Origin: Paramecium sonneborni
Lineage: Eukaryota; Ciliophora; Oligohymenophorea; Peniculida; Parameciidae
Assembly: GCA_905182985.1 (NCBI GenBank)
Contig: CAJJDN010000007.1
Span: forward strand, 53,443 to 117,442
Reading direction: 5' to 3'
Length of the DNA: 64,000 nucleotides
In this document: positions 34,767 through 45,540 of the stretch, piece by piece
Numbering within the stretch: position 1 is the stretch's first letter
Layout: the number at the start of each line of letters is the position of its first letter
Position numbers and translations under genes: made by a program
Notes under the pieces: generated by a model
The model's input: the letters and a program-made list of their open reading frames with translations, nothing else
Database searches by the model: none
What the model was told of the DNA's origin: nothing

Positions 34767-35706
34767 TCATTCATCTTACTATTTAACATAATAGAATCTT
34801 ATTGATATTGTTTATTAAGCAATTAAGTAGTGCTTTTACTTTTAACAGATGGAAATTATGTTTTCATCATTGGAGTACTTTAACATTTAGGTTTAATCTA
34901 ATTAATTTAATTAAAATTACTCTAGTCATATGATCACGTAATTTTTAATATCTATGTATTTACTCTTATTATTTTTCAATTAATATTTATTTAGTGAGTT
35001 CAAGTCTCTTTTGTAGTTCTTAATTTTCTTCTTCAATTTTTTATTATTATTTTCTTCTCAAAGGTGAATGCAACCTTCTTCCTAATGCATTCTCACTCCA
35101 TAATGACGTGTCTGCCTAAATATATAATAGATTTGTAATTACATATGCTTTTTCTCTTAAATTTTAAACAGTCCATATCGATCTGAATTAAGAGTTTTTA
35201 CCTTCTTGTATTTCTACAATATGTGAAGTTAAATATTAATTTTATTCATCAATTCTCTTTCTTTATTCAGATTACTAAAATCTAGATGATTATGCTTTTA
35301 ATTGTTATGTTTTACTTAGTACTGGTAAATCTTTGAAAGCATATCTTGGCTTTTTGCTAAATCTTAAGAATTAACTTTTTACTCTGTTTATATCTCATCC
35401 AATTTCTTTTTATGAAATTCATAATTTTGATTACGGAGCATCTTTTAAACTAAATTAGTTTCTACAAATCTAGCACCTTGCATAAGTTATATATTATTTA
35501 ATTAATTATTTAATAATTCATTCTTATTTTTTACGACTCACTAAAAATTCTTTATGATTATCCATCTCTTCAAAATCTTATTCAATATATTTATTTTATG
35601 TAATCTTTTGAAATTAATAATAACAAGTAATATTTTTACATAATAAAATATTAGCATTTCTATTATAATATTTTGTGGCAGCATCTGAACAAATTGCACA
35701 AAGCAT
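34767..35706 (-). CDS. Short Cys-motif plus coiled-coil protein
   Basis: The ATG at 35706 gives MLCAICSDAATKYYNRNANI, followed by LLCKNITCYYQ, a CxxC...C....C arrangement like a small B-box or zinc finger. Helical, charged sequence follows (MQGARFVETNLVQKMLRNQ, KKKLDEIQTEQKVNSQDL). A 19-nt intron ending AAG follows HKEFL. The frame closes at TGA 34767; 307 codons. It lies between two larger minus-strand genes, 50 bp from the pseudokinase gene and 100 bp from the long coiled-coil gene. Confidence 0.6.
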
Positions 35707-35756
35707 GTTTCAATTAATTTATAATTTATTATTTATAAATTTATATTATTTACTAA

Positions 35757-38040
35757 TCAAATTTCATTTACAAACATTCCTTCAATCCACTAACCTATAA
35801 TTCTTTAATCCTTATCATTATATTTTCCTTTTCCATGAGGTAATCCATTTTTAAATTCTCCAAGAAAAACAGCTCCATTAACTAATTCAATATTCCCTTA
35901 TCCATCTCTTTTATCTTTTATAAATGTTCCCTAATAAGTCATCCATATCTAATCAATATTACTCAAATTCTTATAATTAACATTTCCTAAATTATCTGGA
36001 TCATCATTATATTCTCTTCCTTAACCATTATATTCATCATCCTTCCATTCTCCATCATAAATCAAAAAATCATTATTATAAAATTTACCCATTCCTTCCA
36101 TCTTATTATTATGCCATTATCCTTCATAAAATGCTCCTGAAGGATGAATATATTTTCCTTACTTTTAAATTTATAAATACCTTAACCTTCCCTTTAATTA
36201 TTAACTTTATAACCTTCATAAATACAACCATTTGGATATGTTTCTCTTATAAATTTATATTCCTATTAATCTTAATCCACCTATTTTTAAAACAATTCAA
36301 TCTCCTTCTCCACAGAACCTTACTATTATTATTATTAGTATAAAATTAGTGGTTATTTACGATACATTTCTAATTAATCAAAAAATGAATCTTAAGGAGA
36401 ATAGAGTTCTAATTATTCCCTAACATTTGGTTTTGCTTTATAACCAAATTAATAGTTTTATTCCTTCAGTATTTTTGTAAATATAGATTCTTATTTTTCT
36501 CCAATCTTATAATTTTTTTATTTCAATAATTCTTCAAATGCATTTCTTTATTTTTTATTTTATTATTATTACTATTATTACTATTATTATTATTATTATT
36601 TAAATTCATTAGGTTAAGATTCAACATTAATTATCTAGGGAAATTAAAATTATATATCTTATTAAATTATTAAAGATTTATATGCCAATCCAAATTCTTT
36701 TGGCATTTCTAAAATTAGTATTTAAACATCAGGTAATTTTATGAATTATTAAAATGCTAATGAAATTGAAATACGTTAATCTGGATCTATTTCTAAACAT
36801 TAATTAAGTAACATCATAATATCTATACTAAGATATTAACTAGCTAAAGTCTTCCTTTCATTCAATAATTCAAAATTGATAGTGTAATTCAAATAACAGT
36901 CATCCATGTTTTTCATGATTGCATATTAAATTATTTAAATGGCTAGAGTAAATAAACAAGAATTTAATCGTGTTTAATCATTGCCAGTATTGATTTCCTA
37001 AAATAAGAAATTATTAGAATGTACACTTGCAATTATTCAGGTGCTAAGTAATATTTAATATGATTGGTTCTTTTCAATATTTTAGCATACATCTTCTTAC
37101 TCTAGGCACTAAAATTTATATATCATTAAAATATATTACAATTCTTCAATAACTTATTACATAGGAGATTTCCTAGGATAAAATGATGGATCTAAAAGTT
37201 TTATAGTTCCTGTTTCATTTATATATACTTCATTTAAGTCAATAAATGATGGATTTATTCCTTATGTTTATAAATAATTAATTCCAGATAGTACAGCTAA
37301 GAAATAAGCAAGTAGTTCCTATTAAGAAAAGTAATTCTCCATTTTGATTCGATTTTAATATTCTTATTAAAATGAATCTAAAATATAATCATAAAATAAA
37401 TAAGTTCTGTACTATTTACTAAAAAATCCATCAACTTATCTTTATAACATCACTAATCTTATTTTAACAGATATACATTATAATTATAAAATGTGAGGAA
37501 ATCGTTATTTTAATCTAGGAGCCCATTCAATTGCTAATTATTTTGCCATCTATTTATTAGAGTGATCAATGATTTTCTCTGCAAACATTATTGGACTGTG
37601 TAATTCTGTTGATCTACTTATTAATTTAACATGAATACGGATAAATTATATTCTCTTTAAGCACATGAACATTACCATAACAAAACATTTATTACTCTCC
37701 AATATAATCAAAGTTTTGAATAATTTCAAAAAGCTCTTATGAAATTTAATCTTATATTAGAAAAGGGTTTGTGCATCTAAATTAGCAATTACACATTTCA
37801 TAACAACAAGATTAATAACAATTCTAACAGATAGAACATTTAATATTCAACTTAACACAAACAGTTTTCATTAAATTACATATTGTTTAACAACAAGGAA
37901 CTAAACATTATTTCGTTGATATCAAACATGATTATAAACCTAAAATATTATAATTAACTATTACCTAAATTACAATGATAACAGCATCTTTTACACCCTG
38001 TGAAACAAAGCTAAAATGGAAGGGTTTTATTTTAATTCAT
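35757..38040 (-). CDS. Cys-rich / pseudokinase / polyQ / MORN fusion protein
   Basis: The ATG at 38040 gives MNQNKTLPFQLCFTGCKRCCYHCN. About 100 residues of cysteine clusters follow (CLVPCCQTICN, CSICQNCYQSCCYEMCNC), suggesting zinc binding. The middle looks like a degenerate protein kinase. The catalytic-loop position reads NPSFIDLNEVYI (no HRD) and the DFG position reads LLDPSF, but an APE-like YYLAPEQL and a C-lobe (CLEIDPDQRISISLAFQQF) are present. A glutamine tract (mixed TAA/TAG) follows, then Q/K-rich sequence and C-terminal MORN repeats (YEGYKVNNQREGQGIY, YEGQWHNNKMEGMGKF, YDGEWKDDEYNGQG, FLGEFKNGLPHGKGKY). Five introns (25, 25, 31, 29, 26 nt; the 31-nt one ends AAG) leave 716 codons. 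Confidence 0.72.
36561..36602 (-). repeat. Glutamine-codon microsatellite (TAA/TAG on minus strand)
   Basis: This is a (TTA)n/(CTA)n run on the plus strand that encodes about 13 consecutive Gln using only TAA and TAG codons, inside the pseudokinase/MORN gene. Confidence 0.85.
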
Positions 38041-38078
38041 TTTAAATAAATAAATAATATTGTTAAATATATAAATAC

Positions 38079-38381
38079 TCATTATTTTTATTTTTTGACT
38101 TCCTTCTAACAAGCAGATATCAATACTTCCGCTTATAATTCTTCATATGGAATATGAACATATTTAACTGTAGATCCTCTAATAAAACTATTTTTCAGTG
38201 ATAATAATTATGGTTATTTAAGAGGATCAGATACTTCAGGATCAACTAAGTTAAAATTTAGATTGTCATCAACATAAGTAATCTATCCCTGTATTTATAA
38301 ACCATTTTTTAATTCAATTGTTACACTAACACAGCGTTCAATTAATCCTCGAAAATATGTTTGAAAGAATTAACTCTACAT
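38079..38381 (-). CDS. LSM2: LSm2, U6 snRNA-associated Sm-like protein
   Basis: This is a 100-residue Sm-fold protein, a subunit of LSm2-8 (U6 snRNA) and LSm1-7 (mRNA decay) rings. It starts MQSQFFQTYFRGLIERCV; Sm1 motif VTIELKNGLQIQGQITYVDDNLNFNL; Sm2 motif LSLKNSFIRGSTVKYVHIP. The DP.....P..L insertion between them (VDPEVSDPLKQPQLLSL) is typical of LSm2. No intron; 101 codons with stop. It has the usual length for the family. It lies 38 bp from the start of the pseudokinase gene on the same strand. Confidence 0.93.
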
Positions 38382-38509
38382 TAATTATATTAATTAATAA
38401 TTTTTTTAGAATTCTATAGAATGTTTAGTTTTAACTTATTTTACTCTGTTTTATAAATATGATTGTATTTATTGAAGTCTTAGATATATATATATAGTTG
38501 TTATCAAAT

Positions 38510-38761
38510 TCATAAACAATTGGAACAAATTCTTGTTGGTGATTGAGAGCATTTCAATATCGAGGTCTATATTTTTATTTCATTCATTAATATAGGATTA
38601 ACCCAACCAACATCAGGATGTCCTTTCAATTTTAAAATTGTTTTTTAAATGTTAGTAACATTCTGATTAGGTTTGTATGTACAAACTATCAATTTTTCGT
38701 TAAATGATATTTTGGAATGTGCCAACTCCAAGTCATCTGGTTCATCTTCAATTATAGACAT
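38510..38761 (-). CDS. Small hypothetical protein (83 aa)
   Basis: Frame MSIIEDEPDDLELAHSKISF through LIVCTYKPNQNVTNIQ, KLKGHPDVGW and a Cys-containing end SPTRICSNCL before TGA; 84 codons, no intron required. A 36-nt GTT...TAG segment inside is phase-neutral and could be an intron. An alternative frame (EFVPIVYEFDNN) is open in the last part, so the C-terminus is uncertain. Confidence 0.5.
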
Positions 38762-39811
38762 TTTGTGATGAACACTCAATGGAGTCATAGGGTTCAACTT
38801 GAAATGTGGAGATTATGCAATCATTAATAATAAGTTTTAATTTATAGATTTGAAATATAAAACCATATAAATTGAAAATTATGTTAATGCGTACCATATA
38901 ACATATCACCATCATAATATTCTTTATATATTATAGATAATTATTCTAAGATATCTCATTCTATATATATATTCTATCTATAAACTTGAAATTAAATATA
39001 TCTTCAATATGTTGTTTTGAAAACCTCTCTTCCACAATTTTTATAAACTCATAACTTAAACTGTTTGCAAAAATTTTTATATTTTCTTATATTCTTAAAA
39101 ATTATTCTCAAACTTCAGTATAATTTAAATCTCATTTTAACATATTTCATGCTCAATTCTTATATACCAAGCAAATTAAATAAAAATCTAAGGCAATGAT
39201 GTTCATGTTGTTTCAATTAAATTCTCATTTTAGAATTAATTTTAAATTATAACCTTAGGATGTCTATTAATAAAGTTTTATCATAAGTCGACAATGTTGA
39301 AAATCTTTTAAACTCAATTAAATGATCAAGACATGATAATTATTTATATCTAACAAAACTTAAAGTTTTTATTTAGTTTCAATTAATTATGTAGTAGGAT
39401 AACTAAAATTTTAAAACTTTTAAATAAGTTAAAAATTATCACTATGAAGGTATGAACTTAAATTTAATTGTATTAGTTACTCTATAAAATTGCTATAAAA
39501 TGGAAATAATGATTAATGGAATCCTTAATTAATATTAATAAAAGAAATGATGTAATTAAATTTTTAGAAGATCTTTAGGTTTAATATTTAGATATACAAA
39601 AACACAAAAGAATATTAGATCTATTCAAATTCTATATTATTTTATAATAATTTGAAAAGGAATCAAAAAATTATGATTAAAAGACATAATATATTTTAAT
39701 TATTTTATTTTTTATGTAATTATAGGTTGTTACATTGAAATCATTTTTTTATAATATCAAATTACAAAAATAATAATTTTTTTATATAATTATTAATAAA
39801 ATTATAACGGA
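38762..39811. other. Ambiguous region with possible gene remnants on both strands
   Basis: Plus strand, 39270-39700: a start MSINKVLSQVDNVENLLNSI runs into an in-frame TGA (about 39334), then the frame continues SRHDNYLYLTKLKVFIQFQL and further on NKRNDVIKFLEDLQVQYLDI. Minus strand, about 39180-38830: stretches ANSLSYEFIKIVEERFSKQ and KEYYDGDMLYGTH. No splice pattern joins either set. These may be small genes with introns I failed to place, decayed genes, or chance frames. Confidence 0.35.
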
Positions 39812-41118
39812 ATGATTTCTCCACGAATTTAAAGTTCTAGTTTTACACCAATAAATACATCTAATGTCTTTACTTCTACTATTAATGAAGATGCTCAAAA
39901 TACTAGTTTTTCATCTTATCATGTAACTCCTAGATAAGGAGCTACTCCTAGATAATTATCAAGAATATAAGAAAATAATGAATGTGAAGATTCTAAAATA
40001 TCAGATACAGATCCTTAAACTTATAGAGAAGTAATTAAAGAATTGTCAACTTAACTTCAAATGGCTATATTAGAAAATCGATAATTAAAGGATAAAATTA
40101 ATGTATTAGAAGAAGAACACAATGAAAGCTTTTAAATAGTAAACAATTAAAATCAAACACTTTAAGATAGTAATTTTACATTATAGGAAAAGATTAATAA
40201 TTTATTTTCAGAAATCTAATAAATGCAACTCTAATTAGAATAAAAAGATTAAAAATTGAAAGAAGTTAGAGAAAATACATTGTTTTTAAATTAATCATCT
40301 GATAAAATGACTCATTTGATAGATGAGAATTAAAAATTAATAAAAATTATTGAAACATAGCAATAGGAAATAACTGTTTAAAAAGATGTAATTAAATAGT
40401 TTGAAAAAGCTTTATAAGATTCAAAAGGAAAAGTTGAATTAGATATTAATGAAAAATTAAATCTAAAATCTAAAGAAATTGATTAATTTAAAATTGAAAT
40501 TGATGCTTTGCAATAATAACAATAATAATACAAAGAATAAATAATGCTTTGGAGTTAAAGATATCATTCTTTAGATCAAAATTATTAAATTTAATATTAA
40601 GATTTATTTTAAAAGTTCAACATTAGTTAAAATTAATTAGCTGAATTATAAACTATTTATCAAACCTAAACAGATAATAGTTAAAGAAAAATCTAATAGT
40701 TATTATAAGAATTAGATAATGCTAAAGTGGGAACTTTAAAAAAATAACAAAGCCTTAAAATTAAATCATTAGAAGACAGAATTGATGAATTGGAAGAATA
40801 ACTGTAGATTAAAAAAAATTAGATATTAAAGCTTAAAGAAGAATTAATGGAATATTAAAATATATAAAAATTAGTTAAATAAAGAGATACAGAAATAATA
40901 CCTGATAAGAGAAGTATATAATATTTTTAATTTAGTTGTCGAAGATTAAATATCAGAAAAATATGAATAAAGAATACGTCAATTAGAAGATAAGCTACTA
41001 TAATAAGAATAATCAATCATTGTTACCTAATAATAATAATAATAACATTTATAATAATAATATTAAAGTGTACCATAATAATAATAAATTTTATTAGTTT
41101 AACAACAACAACAACAAC

Positions 41119-41180
<62 letters not shown>

Positions 41181-41342
41181 TATGAACATAATTACTATGC
41201 AAGAACAAACGAAAATAAAAAATTATAATTATTTTCTGAACGAAAGGATAACTTAAGAATGTATTATAGTTTTGCAAAAGAGAATTAATAAATTGAAAAT
41301 AAATATCCTAGAACTGCTTTAAACTATGGAAATAATTATTGA
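39812..41342 (+). CDS. Coiled-coil protein with long polyglutamine tract
   Basis: The ATG at 39812 gives MISPRIQSSSFTPINTSN, a Ser/Thr-rich head, then a long coiled coil (MAILENRQLKDKINVLEEE, EKINNLFSEIQQMQLQLEQK, SLEDRIDELEEQLQIKKNQ). A 22-nt intron (TAG, about 40916) joins KRI to VEDQISEKYEQRIRQLED. After short Q clusters comes an uninterrupted Gln run at about 41099-41177 encoded by CAA then TAA codons. The end is basic (YYARTNENKKLQL). Total 503 codons with stop. Function unknown; probably structural. Confidence 0.72.
41099..41177 (+). repeat. CAA/TAA glutamine microsatellite
   Basis: Seven (CAA) triplets pass into about nineteen (TAA) triplets, all reading as glutamine in the host gene. 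The phase never changes and the protein continues after it, which supports TAA = Gln. Confidence 0.95.
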
Positions 41343-41377
41343 TTTCTTACAAAAACACTAAAATTATTAACTATTTA

Positions 41378-43175
41378 TCAGTTTGACTTTTGTTTTTTTA
41401 ATAAGTTTTCTTATGATTAAACTTTTTTAATGGGTTGCCCTTTTTATTTTTACAAACTTACAGGTTTATTAGATTTTAATTGTTTTATGTTATAATTTGG
41501 TTAATTTTCTTTATCTGATTTATTCTATATATTAATATGTTTAGAAGCTTCAACTAAATTTAATTTCTAAAGAAGATTTGTTGTATCTAAATATATTGTA
41601 CATCTTGAAAAAGATTTTTTAGATTTTGAAGTTTAGATTAATCTCTTTCCCTTTGGGGATAATTAATTTTCTTTATTTAGATCAACTGATTAATTTCTTG
41701 TTTTAGGTTGATCATCACTTTCTAAAAGATTGCCTAATTGTTCTGTTTTAATAATTTATAATTATTCTGGATTTTAAAATGTTTATTAAATAAGTTTATT
41801 AGATAAATCAAATGATTTATTTCCTATTTAAGCTTTAAAAAAATTTTATTCTAATTAATTTAACATATCATTTTCAAGTGATTAAGTTTATTAAATTGTT
41901 TATTCTTAGAATCCAAACATTGGACTTAGTAGATCTGTTTTATTTTCTTTGTCAAATGAATTTAAAGTTTTATTCTAGACTAAAGTGTACCTTTCATTTG
42001 AAGAATATTACTAATGAGAATTTTCAAATTGCCTTGGTTATTATTATCTATTCTCTGGTGTGATAAAAACACCTTTTGCTCTCAATTCAGCGTCTTAACT
42101 TAAATTTGGTGTTATATTATTTTTTGAAGATTATTGTATAAAATTCTTTTTAGGATGAGGTGTAATATAATAATATTGCTAAGGAGATAATATTTATTAT
42201 TATTCAAATAAAGTTAATTCAATTTTCATTAAACATTCTTGTAATTATTTGATTTAATTTTATACCTGAAAATATATATTTATATAAAATACTTCTAATT
42301 TTTATTTATTTTCTCCACAAAATGTATCCATAAGTGCCTTTAATTTAATTGTTAATGTAGCTTTCATTTGGATAAAAAGTTATTATTATTTATATTTCAT
42401 AAAATAATTTTCTAATTATTCAGCAATTTTCAATATATCTTAATCATTATTAAGCTATCCAAAAAATTTTAATAGGTTATGTATAAATTCATAAAATTTT
42501 GTTTTGAAATCAATGATTGTTTATTCTAAATCCTATTTATGCTGTAGAATAATGATTTACTTCAAGCAAGTTTTAAGGCTGAGAAATATATTTTATGGCA
42601 CTTGAATTAATATTTGATTCAAGTTCAGTAAGTGATGCATTTAGTATATCACATAATTTTTCTGCGGCATTATTCATATGTCGTTAAATTTCATTTTATT
42701 AATAATTTATTTTATAATGTCTACAATATACATCATTCAATCTAAAATAGCTAAATAATAGAAGTAATTCATCATCACAATTAATAGACTAATTATTATT
42801 AAGGATATCAATATATAAATTTTTTATCGAAATTAATTATTTATAATTGGAATTAAATAAATAATTTAAAACAATCTATGATTAAATATATTGTTTAATC
42901 TATTAATACTTCATGGATTAGTGATTATCTAGTCTAAATTAAATTAGATGATATCTTAAAAAATACAAATATAAATCATATTAAAATAAAGATGATTGCA
43001 TCATTAAGAATTTAAATGATCTTAAAAGTTAATAAGTTTAGGATAGTCATTAATTAGTAATACTAATTTAATTTCATTTAATTATTGTTTAGGACAAGCT
43101 TAATAAATAATTTTATAGCATTAACATTTATCAATTTATAATAAAATGTTTTTGGATATACACCAAGAACAACAT
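41378..43175 (-). CDS. Cys-motif, coiled-coil, Q-rich protein (ends uncertain)
   Basis: An N-terminal Cys pattern (ICCSWC, DKCQCYKIIYQACP) suggests a small zinc-binding fold. A helical region follows (NNAAEKLCDILNASLTELES, DFKTKFYEFIHNLLKFFGQL, KATLTIKLKALMDTFCGEN, QIKQLQECLMKIELTLF). The C-terminal half is disordered and Q/N/S-rich (TPHPKKNFIQQSSKNNITPN, LENDMLNQLEQNFFKAQ). Introns seen: 19 nt (CAG) after QNLLE, 27 nt (CAG) after KQKLE, and 22 nt (AAG) after SNKP. The first exon could not be fixed (ATG at 43175 is in another frame) and the exact stop near 41378 is inferred. Confidence 0.55.
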
Positions 43176-43695
43176 ATTTTGATATTCTAAATAATAATAT
43201 TATTAGTACTAGATTTTATTGTATGTTTTTTAAGGTGTAATAAAAGGAACTAAAATTATTTATTATGAATAATTAATGAAAGTAAAACAATAAAGAAAAA
43301 ATAGAATATATCAGATTAATTCTTTTGATTGATACCTAAAAAATAGAGTTTAAACAAATAAAAACAAACAATAATTTCGAAAATCTCAGAAAAATTACTT
43401 CAATAATTTTTTATAAAAAAATTGCTAATAAAAACGACATTTTCAATTAAAATTGTTTTTTATTTTGATTTAACTTTCACATTATATAATAAAGATAAGA
43501 AGTATAATAAAAAAAATAGCTTAAGAAAAGAGCATATAAATAATTAATAAATATATTAACTTGAAATAATAGAGAATTAAATAAATATGTAAAACCAATA
43601 TTTTCTACAAATATGTAACATTGTTTAGATATAATAATCATAAGAAGGTTTCATAGAATTATTTATTTGTTGTAATATAAAATTAAAATTAAGTT
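43176..43695. other. Divergent intergenic region, no gene supported
   Basis: A+T-rich sequence between divergent genes. It may contain a first exon of the minus-strand gene, but no in-frame ATG was found. Nothing else supported. Confidence 0.5.
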
Positions 43696-44401
43696 ATGAT
43701 TAAATTAATATCTAGATTTTGTACTCTTCAAAAATATTACCCAACAAAATATGTAGCACCAAATTTATGGGTGAATCAAAATTATATTCCAATATTTAAG
43801 TAAAGAGAATTGTCTTAGGAAGAGTAAAAATAGAATATATATATACGAATTGCGAAATTGGTTCCAATAACACTTTATTCTAGTTATTGGTTATTTTTTG
43901 GATCTTTAGATGTCGTTCACATATCTGCATTTTTAGGATTGTTTGTATAATATTAATTTTATGAAATAGATAATATATTCTAAGCAAAGATTCACACATT
44001 TGAAATAGGAATCTAAAAAGCCTGAATACATTTATATGGATAAAAATGGTAAGGATTATGTTATAATTTATAAATTAAATGCATCTGAACCTAAAAGTAT
44101 ATGTGATGATTAATAATTAAGAGAGATTTTTAAATTGAATGAGAATTAAGGATTATTAAAATTTAATGTAAATGATTGTAACATTGTAAATTCTGCAGTT
44201 TAACCAAAAAGTGATTATGAGTTTTTTAATTTATTTGTTCTTGAGAATAGTGAAGAAGAATTTAGTAAAAGACCTCATAATATGTTTGAAATAGATATTA
44301 ATAAGAAATTAATTTTGATAAAATTTTGGCAAAATGAATATAGTGGTATGAATGAATATTTAAATGCTTTGATGAGTAAGAAATAAATTATAATAAAATG
44401 A
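43696..44401 (+). CDS. Probable mitochondrial membrane protein
   Basis: MIKLISRFCTLQKYYPTKYV at the N-terminus is basic and amphipathic like a mitochondrial presequence. One or two membrane segments follow (LVPITLYSSYWLFFGSLDVV, HISAFLGLFIIY). A 25-nt intron (TAG) then leads to a soluble C-terminal domain (KKPEYIYMDKNGKDYVIIY, KLNASEPKSICDDQQLREIF, VNDCNIVNSAVQPKSDYEFF). 227 codons with stop. No family recognised. The stop lies 7 bp from the stop of the convergent START-like gene. Confidence 0.62.
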
Positions 44402-44408
44402 ATAATAA

Positions 44409-45434
44409 TCATTACTAATTAAAATGATCACGATATTTTTTTATTAATTTCTTAATTTCATTTTTGCTAGCAGTTTTAGTCATTACAGGTTTCAATTTTA
44501 ATTTCATATTACATTCAGAATATGTTTATATTTCTAATTTATTATCTTCTACTTATTTTATATAATTTCCACTTAATTATAGATATGCCCTAGTTGTAGA
44601 TTTTTATGATGGAGTACTAAATTAAATTATTATAAAATTACAAAGGTTAAAATTCATCACTTTCAATAGATTTACTTATTTCAAATAAAGTATTTTCATC
44701 AATATATTTTATATATTTAATAAAAAAGAAATCACGTGGATCCATAAAAAGTATTTTCTTATATCTAAGATAATTAATTTGTAATTAATTATTTGAAAAA
44801 TGTTATTCATATTGATCAATTGAAGAATCAATCTTTTTTTACATTTCTAAATCTTTCATAAAAGCAATATATTTAGAAATAGTTGTATTAAGTGTATATT
44901 TATATCTCATCTGATGAATCTAAAATTTTTCAGGAGTCTCTATATATTTAATCCAATAACTGAATTCATCTTAGTTATCTTCAAGTTATTCATATCCATC
45001 ATAGTCATACAGAATTGAATTATAAATTTAAAATGATTGATTTCCTAATTCAATTAGAAATTCTATATTATTTATATCAACAGTTGGAGTAGTTTCTATA
45101 AATTATCTAATTATCTTTATATCGATAGTCTATGGAACAACTTCTATTATTTCTTATTTTTCAATTAATTATTATTTTTATGTTTGTACTTTAATTTCAA
45201 AATCATTGGTTACCAATTCAGTTTCATAATCTTAGAATATATTCAAAATTAATAAATACTTTCATTCTTAAATTCTTCTTTAAGATTATTATCAATATCT
45301 TTATCTAAGTTCAATTCAACTTAATTAAATTATTGCATCTGATAATGTGTATTATTAGTTCGAATTTTAGTGTATTAGATGATAGATAAGCATTTTTTAA
45401 ACAAAAGCTTTATCCATATTATGCATTAATTCAT
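44409..45434 (-). CDS. START-like lipid-binding domain protein (tentative)
   Basis: The ATG at 45434 gives MNQCIIWIKLLFKKCLS. Introns: 29 nt (AAG) after KNE and 25 nt (TAG) after FQP; 324 codons. The second half has START-domain-like wording: YKYTLNTTISKYIAFMKDLE, DPRDFFFIKYIKYIDENTLF (RDF motif), SIESDEFQPF, TRAYLQLSGNYIKQVEDNKL and a final helix KNEIKKLIKKYRDHFNQQ. START domains bind lipids in a hydrophobic pocket. The N-terminal half is polar with no recognised domain. Assignment is by motif order and is moderate. Confidence 0.5.
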
Positions 45435-45540
45435 ATAATATTATTATGATGAAATAAATGTATATATATTATGTCTTCACTTGTCTTAAAATTTAATATA
45501 AAATGATTTTTAATTAAGTAAAATATTTATATAAATAAAC

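Noticed and set aside
31308..35706. One single 4.4-kb coiled-coil gene
   Set aside because: A stop at 34767 and a good new start at 34666 divide it into two genes; the introns then give whole codon numbers for both.
41023..41277. Minus-strand open frame encoding a long Ile/Val run
   Set aside because: It is the antisense of the CAA/TAA glutamine repeat in the plus-strand coiled-coil gene.
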